DNA of 50,482 nt from Betaproteobacteria bacterium (GTDB lineage Bacteria > Pseudomonadota > Gammaproteobacteria > Burkholderiales > SG8-39): positions 1-50,482 of the forward strand of contig SCTY01000060.1 in assembly GCA_004297625.1 (NCBI GenBank), read 5' to 3'. Shown here one piece after another: positions 33,905-40,336 of this stretch. Made by a program: the position numbers and the translations under genes. Under the pieces are notes generated by a model that saw nothing but the letters and a program-made list of their open reading frames with translations, was not told the origin of the DNA and did no database searches. How positions within the stretch are numbered: the stretch's first letter is position 1; the number at the start of each line of letters is the position of its first letter.

Positions 33905-34647
33905 TGCAGGCCGTATCCGTAGCCGCGAATCGACTCCCGCGCGCGCGCGCTGCGCAAATAAGCGAGGAATTCCCGCGCGGCGGCGTTGCGTGCGCCGTGC
34001 AGCAGCAGCACCGCGTCCTGCCGTATCGGTGCATGCAACGATGGCGGCACGAGCCAATGCGATCCCGCGGAGCCCTTGCCGCGCTCGGCGATTTGCGACA
34101 GGGCGACGAACCCCAGATCGGCGCTGCCGCTCGCCACGAACTGGAACGCCTGAGCGATGTTCTCGCCCTGCACCAGCCGGCCCTGCAGCAGCGGCCAGAC
34201 GCCGAGACGCTTCATGGTCTCGACGGCTGCCGCGCCGTACGGCGCGAGCTTGGGATTGGCGATCGCCAGCCGCTTGAACGCCGCTTTTTGCAGAACCTCC
34301 CCCTTGTCATCCACAAGGTCCTTTTTCGGGCTCCAGAGTACGAGCTTTCCGAGCGCGTAAGTGAAACGGCTGCCTGGAACGGCGAGCCTTTCCCGTTCCA
34401 TGCGCCGCGGCGTTTCTTCGTCGGCGGCGAGAAGCACGTCGAACGGCGCGCCGTTGCGGATTTGAGCGTAGAGCTTTCCAGTCGAGCCGGCGCTGATGGC
34501 GAGCCTGTGCCCGGTGTCCCGGGAGAACTGTTCGGCGAGCGCGCCAGCCGGCGCGGCGAAGTTCGCCGCAATCGCGAGGCGCGCCTCCTCGGCGGCCGCC
34601 GCGGCCTGGACGAGCGCGAGCCCGATTGCCAGCAAAGCGGCTCTCAT
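33901..34647 (-). CDS. modA: Molybdate-binding periplasmic protein ModA
   Basis: A 248-residue periplasmic binding protein. Residues 1-19 form a signal peptide ending in AAA. The mature protein begins EARLAIAANFAAP, where the ANF segment lines the oxyanion site, and continues with SAGSTGKLYAQIRNGAPFDVLLAAD, all typical of ModA. Ser/Thr groups and a C-terminal Tyr region complete the site. Molybdate is expected; tungstate is usually bound as well. ATGA coupling links it to the regulator gene upstream (34644-34647) and GTGA to modB. Confidence 0.95.
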   Translation of the reverse strand: MRAALLAIGLALVQAAAAAEEARLAIAANFAAPAGALAEQFSRDTGHRLAISAGSTGKLYAQIRNGAPFDVLLAADEETPRRMERERLAVPGSRFTYALGKLVLWSPKKDLVDDKGEVLQKAAFKRLAIANPKLAPYGAAAVETMKRLGVWPLLQGRLVQGENIAQAFQFVASGSADLGFVALSQIAERGKGSAGSHWLVPPSLHAPIRQDAVLLLHGARNAAAREFLAYLRSARARESIRGYGYGLQ

Positions 34648-35657
34648 GGAAACGCCTGCTCTACGGGGACCACTTCGCCGGCGCCTGCGAAATCGTAGCC
34701 GGCGTAGCGGCGCGCGATGCGCGCGAGCGGCTTGCCGGCGAGGGCCTCCAGCAGCTTCCGTGCGGTCGGCTTGGCTGCCTCGAGGCGGCGCATGGCGAGC
34801 CAGTAGCGCTCGCGCAGCACCGGAACGAAATCCAGGCCGAGCTCGGCCGCCGCCGCATGAACACCGAACCCGGCGTCCGCGCCTCCAGCGGCAACGGTGG
34901 CCGCCACGGCGCGGTGCGTGTATTCCTCGTTGCCGTAGCCCCGGATGTGTTCCGGCGCGATGTCGGCTTCGTGCAGCAGGCGCTCGACCAGCCGCCGAGT
35001 GCCGGAGCCGCGCTGCCGATTGACGAAGCGCGCGTGCGACTTTGCGATGTCGGCAAGGCTGGTGAGCCGCTTGGGATTGCCTTGAGCGACGATCAGCCCT
35101 TGGTCGCGCACCGCGAACCTCACCAGCACATCGCGTCCCGGCTGCACGAAGCGCCGGACGTCGAAACCCTCGAGGTGAAACCCGGCCAGCTCCACCTTCC
35201 CGCGGGAGAACAGCGCAAGGCTCTCTTCGCTGCCGCGAAACGACACTTCGTCGACGAGGCTCGCCGGCATGGCGAAGCGCTCGAAAAAGGCGGCGAGCAG
35301 GGGATCGTGGCTCGCCGCGACGCGCAGCGGGCGGGCGCTGCCGGCCTCGCCGCTGACCTCGAAGCGGTTTTTGAGGCTGTCAAAGGCGTGGCGCAATTGC
35401 TCGTCGCTGCGCAACAACTGCGCACCCAGGCGGGTAAGGCGCGCGCCGCGGCCGCGCTGCAGCTCGACGAGCGGGGCCCCTGCGAGCTCGGCCGCCTCGA
35501 GCAGCAGTCCCCAGGCGGCGCGGTACGAAATGTTCTGCTCTTCGGCGGCGGCTTTGAGCGTGGCGTTGCGCTGCAACGCGCGCAGCAGTCCGAGGAGGCG
35601 CGCATCGAGCGCCCGTCCGCCCGCCCGCCACACCACGTCGGCTGTCAGACCCGCCAT
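34644..35657 (-). CDS. ModE-like HTH plus periplasmic-binding-domain regulator
   Basis: A 337-residue transcription regulator. Residues about 10-105 form a LysR/ModE-like winged HTH (LLRALQRNATLKAAAEEQNISYRAAWGLL, then a wing ending GRGARLTRLG). From about 120 to 330 there is a ModA/TupA-like binding domain (PLRVAASHDPLL, LFSRGKVELAGFHLEGF, YGNEEYTHRAVAATVAAGGADAGFG) with no signal peptide, so it senses ligand in the cytoplasm. Classic ModE has MOP domains instead. It heads the mod operon, divergent from the tup operon across 63 bases, and so is the likely Mo/W switch for both. ATG 35657; a TTG six codons earlier is less likely. Confidence 0.88.
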   Translation of the reverse strand: MAGLTADVVWRAGGRALDARLLGLLRALQRNATLKAAAEEQNISYRAAWGLLLEAAELAGAPLVELQRGRGARLTRLGAQLLRSDEQLRHAFDSLKNRFEVSGEAGSARPLRVAASHDPLLAAFFERFAMPASLVDEVSFRGSEESLALFSRGKVELAGFHLEGFDVRRFVQPGRDVLVRFAVRDQGLIVAQGNPKRLTSLADIAKSHARFVNRQRGSGTRRLVERLLHEADIAPEHIRGYGNEEYTHRAVAATVAAGGADAGFGVHAAAAELGLDFVPVLRERYWLAMRRLEAAKPTARKLLEALAGKPLARIARRYAGYDFAGAGEVVPVEQAFP

Positions 35658-35720
35658 GAAACAAATATGCACCAATTTTCATATTTTGGAAATCTACGGG
35701 TAAACGTAGTCTTGTCATAT
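35658..35720. promoter_or_regulatory. divergent mod/tup control region with two inverted repeats
   Basis: The 63 bases between the regulator ATG and the tupB ATG are sharply AT-rich against GC-rich flanks. Two dyads are visible: CCAA-N10-TTGG at 35672-35689 and CTACG-N6-CGTAG at 35694-35709. Either could bind the adjacent HTH regulator. No clear match to the E. coli ModE box is seen. All promoters of both operons must lie here or run into the flanking genes. Confidence 0.6.
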
Positions 35721-36398
35721 ATGCAGGAATTCCCCGGAATACTCGCCGAAGCGAGGTTGTGGCAGATCGTGGTGCTCAGCCTGCAAGTGAGCCTTGCCGC
35801 GGTGGCCCTGGCGTCGCTGGTGGGCTTGCCTCTGGGGGCCGCCATCGCAGTCAGCCGGTTTCGCGGCCGGCATACGCTCATCGTGATTCTGAACGCGATG
35901 ATGGGTTTGCCGCCGGTGGTCGTCGGGCTGGCGATCTACCTGTTGCTCTCGCGCGCCGGGCCGCTCGGCGGCGCCGGCCTTCTTTTCACACCGGGCGCGA
36001 TGGTGATCGCGCAGACGGTGCTCATCCTGCCGATTATCGCGGCGCTTTCGCGCCAGGCGGTGGAGGATGCATGGCGCGAGTACGAGGAGCAGCTGCGCTC
36101 CCTCGGGGTCGACGGCATTCGCGCCGCGCTCTCGGTGCTCTGGGACATCCGTTTCTCGCTGCTCACGGCGGAGCTCGCCGGCCTGGGGCGCGCGGCCGCG
36201 GAAGTCGGCGCGGTCATGATCGTCGGCGGCAACATCGACGGCGTCACGCGGGTGATGACGACCGCCATCGCGCTGGAAACTTCGAAGGGCGACCTGCCGC
36301 TCGCGCTCGGTCTCGGCGTGGTGCTCATCGCCATCGTGCTGCTGCTGAACGCCGGGGCATTCCTCGTCAAGGAGGCGGCGCAGCGCCGCTACGGATGA
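35721..36398 (+). CDS. tupB: Tungstate ABC transporter permease TupB
   Basis: A 225-residue inner-membrane permease with about five helices. GLPPVVVGLAIYLLLSRAGPLG and the EAA-type loop around EEQLRSLGVDGIRAALSVLWD, then GAVMIVGGNIDGVTRVMTTAIALETSKGDL, are typical of TupB/WtpB relatives. ATG 35721 follows the AT-rich control region directly. It overlaps tupC by ATGA. It should form the importer with TupC and TupA and carry tungstate (and perhaps molybdate). Confidence 0.92.
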   Translation: MQEFPGILAEARLWQIVVLSLQVSLAAVALASLVGLPLGAAIAVSRFRGRHTLIVILNAMMGLPPVVVGLAIYLLLSRAGPLGGAGLLFTPGAMVIAQTVLILPIIAALSRQAVEDAWREYEEQLRSLGVDGIRAALSVLWDIRFSLLTAELAGLGRAAAEVGAVMIVGGNIDGVTRVMTTAIALETSKGDLPLALGLGVVLIAIVLLLNAGAFLVKEAAQRRYG

Positions 36399-37093
36399 TC
36401 CTGCCGCTCAAGCTGGACCATGTCGGATTTGGCATCAACGGCCGGACCCTCATCGAGCCGCTGTCTCTCGAGATCGGAGCCGGGCCCAGCACCATCGTTC
36501 TCGGCGCGAATGGCGCCGGCAAGAGCGTGCTCATGCGCCTGATGCATGGGCTGCTCGAGCCGACCTGCGGGCGCATCTCGTGGAGCGAGGCGGGCGCACG
36601 CCGCCGGCAGGCGATGGTGTTCCAGCGTCCAGTGATGTTGCGCCGCTCGGCGCTTGCCAACGTCGCTTACGCGCTCGATGCGGCGGGGATCAGGAATCCG
36701 GAAAAAACGGCGCTGGAGGCGCTCGCCGAAGTGGGCCTCGCACACCTCGCGCATCGTCCGGCGCGAGTGCTTTCCGGCGGCGAGCAGCAGCGCGTCGCCC
36801 TGGCACGCGCCTGGGCGCTGCATCCCCAGGTGCTGTTCCTCGACGAGCCGACGGCGAACCTCGATCCGGGCGCGACGCACGAGATCGAGAACATCATTCG
36901 CGCCTTCGACTTCTCGGGCACCAAGATCGTCATGTCGACGCACAACCTCGGCCAGGCGCGGCGCCTCGGCGACGAAGTCGTGTTCCTCCACCGCGGGCGC
37001 CTCGCGGAGCGAGCGCCCGTCGCGGAATTCTTTCGTCAGCCGGCTTCGCCCGAGGCGGCCGCGTTCATCAAAGGAGAAATCCCGTGGGTCTGA
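36395..37093 (+). CDS. tupC: Tungstate ABC transporter ATP-binding protein TupC
   Basis: A 232-residue ATPase. Walker A is GANGAGKSV, signature LSGGEQQRVALARAW, Walker B LFLDEPTANLDP, with switch His in STHNLGQARRL. It lacks the C-terminal MOP/TOBE domain found in ModC, as expected for TupC. Overlaps tupB by four bases and tupA by ten. Confidence 0.92.
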   Translation: MILPLKLDHVGFGINGRTLIEPLSLEIGAGPSTIVLGANGAGKSVLMRLMHGLLEPTCGRISWSEAGARRRQAMVFQRPVMLRRSALANVAYALDAAGIRNPEKTALEALAEVGLAHLAHRPARVLSGGEQQRVALARAWALHPQVLFLDEPTANLDPGATHEIENIIRAFDFSGTKIVMSTHNLGQARRLGDEVVFLHRGRLAERAPVAEFFRQPASPEAAAFIKGEIPWV

Positions 37094-37890
37094 TCATCCG
37101 CGTGCTGGCCGCCATGCTGCTAAGCATGCCGGCGTACGCCCAGCAGAGGTACATCACCGTGGCGTCGACGACGTCCACGGAGCAGAGCGGTCTATTCAAG
37201 TACCTGCTGCCGATCTTCGAGAAGAAAACCGGCATCCAGGTGCGCGTGGTGGCGCAGGGCACCGGCCAGGCGCTCGACATGGGCCGGCGCGGCGATGCCG
37301 ACGTCGTTTTCGTGCACGCGAAGCCGCTGGAGGAGAAGTTCGTAGCCGAAGGCCATGGGGTGAGGCGCTTCCAGGTGATGTACAACGATTTCATCCTGGT
37401 CGGACCGAAGTCGGATCCGGCCAAGGTGAGCGGCGCGAAGGACATCGTGGCGGCGCTGCAGAAGATCAAGGCGGCGCAGGCTGCGTTCGCCTCGCGTGCC
37501 GACCGCAGCGGCACGCACTTCGCGGAGCTGCAGCTATGGAAGGCCGCGGGGGTCGACATCGAAAAAGAGAAGGGGCCCTGGTACAAGGAGACGGGATCCG
37601 GCATGGGGCAGACGCTCAACACCGCTTCGGCAATGAACGCCTATGCGCTTGCCGACCGCGGGACCTGGCTTTCCTTCAAGAACCGCGGCGAGCTGGTGAT
37701 TTCCGCCGAGGGCGACAAACGCCTGTTCAACCAGTACGGCGTGATCCTCGTCAATCCGGCCAGGCATCCGCACGTGAAGAAGAAGATGGGGCAGGCGTTC
37801 ATCGACTGGCTGATCTCCGATGAGGGACAGAAGGCGATTGCCGGCTACAAGATAGACGGCGAGCAGCTCTTCTTCCCGAACGCCCGCTGA
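37084..37890 (+). CDS. tupA: Tungstate-binding periplasmic protein TupA
   Basis: A 268-residue periplasmic binding protein with a signal peptide (about 1-19, ending AYAQ). The mature start VASTTSTEQSGLF contains the TTSTxxSGL signature that binds tungstate in TupA proteins, followed by RVVAQGTGQALDMGRRGDADVVFVHA. Starts at GTG 37084, inside tupC, preceded by AAGGAGA. Order tupB-tupC-tupA is less common than tupA-first. Given the signature, tungstate is preferred over molybdate. Confidence 0.93.
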   Translation: MGLIIRVLAAMLLSMPAYAQQRYITVASTTSTEQSGLFKYLLPIFEKKTGIQVRVVAQGTGQALDMGRRGDADVVFVHAKPLEEKFVAEGHGVRRFQVMYNDFILVGPKSDPAKVSGAKDIVAALQKIKAAQAAFASRADRSGTHFAELQLWKAAGVDIEKEKGPWYKETGSGMGQTLNTASAMNAYALADRGTWLSFKNRGELVISAEGDKRLFNQYGVILVNPARHPHVKKKMGQAFIDWLISDEGQKAIAGYKIDGEQLFFPNAR

Positions 37891-37903
37891 TAAAATCAGC
37901 CGG
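37883..37903 (+). other. hairpin across the tupA stop and mobB start
   Basis: The arms GCTGAT (37886-37891) and ATCAGC (37895-37900) with a three-base loop, extended by two more pairs past a C-C mismatch, overlap the tupA stop codon and abut the GTG of mobB at 37904. There is no T-run, so it is not a full terminator. It may slow or couple translation of mobB. Confidence 0.4.
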
Positions 37904-38398
37904 GTGAAAGTCTTCGGATTCGCGGGCTGGTCCGGCAGCGGCAAGACCACGCTCATCGAAAAGCTCATTCCGCGCTTCGTCGGCGCGGGCCTGCGCGTAT
38001 CGCTCATCAAGCACGCGCACCATACGTTCGACGTCGACCAGCCGGGAAAGGACTCGTATCGCCACCGGCACGCCGGCGCGTCCGAGATCCTGGTGACCTC
38101 TTCGCGGCGCTGGGTGCTCATGCACGAGCTGCGCGGCGCACACGAACCGACCTTCGACGAACAGCTGAAGCGCATGTCGCCCTGCGACCTCTTGCTCGTC
38201 GAGGGGTTCAAGTTCGCGCCCATTCCGAAGGTCGAAGTGTGGCGTGCCGCCACCGGCGAGGGCATGCTGCACCCCAACGATCCGCATATCGTCGCCGTCG
38301 CGTCCGACGCGAAGATCGATACCCGCCTGCCGGTGCTCGATCTCAACGACGACGCGGCGGTCGCCAGCTTCGTTCTCGACTACCTCAAGCTCCAATGA
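37904..38398 (+). CDS. mobB: Molybdopterin-guanine dinucleotide biosynthesis adaptor MobB
   Basis: A 164-residue GTP-binding protein that assists MobA. P-loop GWSGSGKTTL (8-17), then SLIKHAHHTFDVDQPGKDSYRHRHAGA and LLLVEGFK, are family marks. Translation begins with GTG 37904; no ATG fits the P-loop distance. Its stop overlaps the ATG of moeA-2 by four bases. MobA is encoded 25 kb upstream, so the pair is split between two loci. It is dispensable for activity in E. coli. Confidence 0.93.
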   Translation: MKVFGFAGWSGSGKTTLIEKLIPRFVGAGLRVSLIKHAHHTFDVDQPGKDSYRHRHAGASEILVTSSRRWVLMHELRGAHEPTFDEQLKRMSPCDLLLVEGFKFAPIPKVEVWRAATGEGMLHPNDPHIVAVASDAKIDTRLPVLDLNDDAAVASFVLDYLKLQ

Positions 38399-39591
38399 AC
38401 AAGGGTTTGCTCAGCGTCGACGAAGCTCTGGCGCAGCTGCTTGCCGGCGCCAGGCCCGTCGCAGAGATCGAGGAAGTGCCGACCCTCGAGGCGACCGGCC
38501 GCGTTCTCGCGCGCGCGCAGCGCTCGGCCATGGACGTGCCGCCGATGGACAACAGCGCCATGGACGGATACGCGATCCGCCTCTCCGAAGCATCGAAGAA
38601 ATTGAGAATTTCCCAGAAGATCATGGCGGGCTCGGTGGGCAAGCCGCTCGAGCCGGGCACCGCCGCGCGCATCTTCACCGGAGCGCCGATCCCTCCGGGG
38701 GCCGATGCGGTCGTGATGCAGGAGGAGACCGCGCTCGAGGGCGAATTGGTGTCGATAAAGGGCAAGCCCAAGCCCGGCGACTGGATCCGCTACGTCGGCA
38801 GCGACGTGCGCAAAGGCGGCGAGATCCTTCCGGCGGGCAAGCGGCTCGCGCCGCAGGACACGGGGCTCGCGGCCTCGGTCGGGATCCAAGCGCTTCCGGT
38901 CTTCAGGAAGGTGCGCCTGGGGCTCTTTTTCACCGGTGACGAGCTCGTCATGCCGGGGGAGCCGCTGCCGCCGGGGCGCATCTATAACTCGAACCGCTTT
39001 ACCTTGCGGGGGCTCGCGGGCGTGTTCGGATGCGAGACGCGCGATTACGGCATCGTACCGGATAGCCTCGAGGCGACGCGCGACGTGCTGCGCCGGGCGG
39101 CGCGGGAGTGCGACCTCATCGTTACCTCGGGCGGCGTATCGGTCGGCGAAGCAGACTACGTGAAGCCGGCGGTCGAAGCCGAAGGCGAGCTGCTGATGTG
39201 GAAAATCGCCATGAAGCCGGGGCGTCCGCTCGCATACGGAAGAGTGGCTGGCGCGGCATTCATAGGCCTGCCGGGCAATCCCGTATCGAGCTTCGTCACC
39301 TTCCTCATCTTCGTGCGCCCCTATCTCTTGAAAACCCAGGGGCTCACCGAGGTTGCAGCGAGAGTCGTTGGCGCGCGCGCCGACTTCGATTGGCCGAAGC
39401 CCGACGCGCGGCGCGAGTTCCTGCGCGTAAAATGGAACGCGCAGGGCGGCCTGGATCTCTACCCGACGCAGGATTCCGCGGTGCTGACCTCCACGGCCTG
39501 GGCCGACGGCCTGGTCGACAATCCCGCGCAGCATGCCATCCGCAAGGGAGATACCGTCCGCTTTCTGCCGTACTCGGAGCTGTACCGTTGA
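38395..39591 (+). CDS. moeA: Molybdopterin molybdenumtransferase MoeA (copy 2)
   Basis: A 398-residue MoeA. MDNSAMDGYAI, ARIFTGAPIPPGADAVVMQEE, FFTGDELVMPGE, TSGGVSVGEADYV and GLPGNPVSSFVTFLIF are all in order. It differs from copy 1 throughout. It is tightly coupled to mobB upstream and moaD downstream and lies in the tup operon, so it could be specialised for tungsten or simply belong to the principal Moco set. Which metal it inserts cannot be told from the sequence. Confidence 0.95.
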   Translation: MNKGLLSVDEALAQLLAGARPVAEIEEVPTLEATGRVLARAQRSAMDVPPMDNSAMDGYAIRLSEASKKLRISQKIMAGSVGKPLEPGTAARIFTGAPIPPGADAVVMQEETALEGELVSIKGKPKPGDWIRYVGSDVRKGGEILPAGKRLAPQDTGLAASVGIQALPVFRKVRLGLFFTGDELVMPGEPLPPGRIYNSNRFTLRGLAGVFGCETRDYGIVPDSLEATRDVLRRAARECDLIVTSGGVSVGEADYVKPAVEAEGELLMWKIAMKPGRPLAYGRVAGAAFIGLPGNPVSSFVTFLIFVRPYLLKTQGLTEVAARVVGARADFDWPKPDARREFLRVKWNAQGGLDLYPTQDSAVLTSTAWADGLVDNPAQHAIRKGDTVRFLPYSELYR

Positions 39592-39845
39592 AGATCAGGA
39601 TTCTTTTTTTCGCCTCCTTGCGCGAGCAGCTGGGCACCGGGGCCGAGGAGATCGAGCTGCCGGCCGACGTCGCCACGGTATCCGCGCTGCGCGCGCACCT
39701 CAAGGCGCGCGGCGGCGCGTACGCAAAGGCTTTCGCGGACAAGAGCCTGGTACGCATCGCGGTCAACCAGGAAATGGTTTCGCCGGCTGACGCGGTCAAG
39801 CAAGGGGACGAAGTGGCGTTCTTTCCTCCGGTGACGGGCGGATGA
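39588..39845 (+). CDS. moaD: Molybdopterin synthase small subunit MoaD
   Basis: An 85-residue ubiquitin-like protein ending PVTGG, whose C-terminal thiocarboxylate donates sulfur to precursor Z. FFASLREQLG is the usual N-terminal segment and VNQE lies near 59-62. It starts at TTG 39588, overlapping the moeA-2 stop; no ATG fits. Overlaps moaE by ATGA. MoeB, which activates MoaD, is not in the window. Confidence 0.93.
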   Translation: MKIRILFFASLREQLGTGAEEIELPADVATVSALRAHLKARGGAYAKAFADKSLVRIAVNQEMVSPADAVKQGDEVAFFPPVTGG

Positions 39846-40288
39846 AGGTTTCGGTTCAAAAAGACGACTTCGACGCGGGCGCCGAGATCCGCGCCCTTTC
39901 ACGCGATTCTTCGGTTGGCGCGGTCGCGAGCTTCGTCGGCGTGGTCCGCGAGGTCCCCATGACGCTCGAGCATTACGCCGGCATGACCGAGCGCGAGATC
40001 ACCAAGATCGTCGAGCAGGCGGGCTCGCGCTGGCGCGTGAGGGATGTCACGGTGATTCACCGCTACGGCGAGCTGCGGCCGACCGACCAGATCGTGCTCG
40101 TGGTCGTGGCGAGCGCCCATCGCGGCGACGCGTTCGCGGCGTGCGAGTTCATCATGGATTACCTCAAGACGCGCGCTCCCTTCTGGAAAAAGGAATTGCG
40201 CCCGGAAGGCGCGCGCTGGGTCGAAGCGCGCGCCTCGGACGACGAGGCCGCCGAGCGCTGGGAAAGCCCGGCGAAGAAGGCCGGCTGA
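39842..40288 (+). CDS. moaE: Molybdopterin synthase large subunit MoaE
   Basis: A 148-residue catalytic subunit that converts cyclic pyranopterin monophosphate to molybdopterin together with MoaD. LEHYAGMTEREI (near 40-51), HRYGELRPTDQIVLVVVASAHRG, and CEFIMDYLKTRAPFWKKE hold the substrate-binding His, Arg and Lys residues. Last gene of the tup/Moco operon; 48 bases follow before the next ATG, with no strong hairpin. Confidence 0.95.
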   Translation: MKVSVQKDDFDAGAEIRALSRDSSVGAVASFVGVVREVPMTLEHYAGMTEREITKIVEQAGSRWRVRDVTVIHRYGELRPTDQIVLVVVASAHRGDAFAACEFIMDYLKTRAPFWKKELRPEGARWVEARASDDEAAERWESPAKKAG

Positions 40289-40336
40289 CCGCTCTTCAGC
40301 TTGCTGCAAGCTTGGCCCTGTAGTGTGCGGGCCTCC

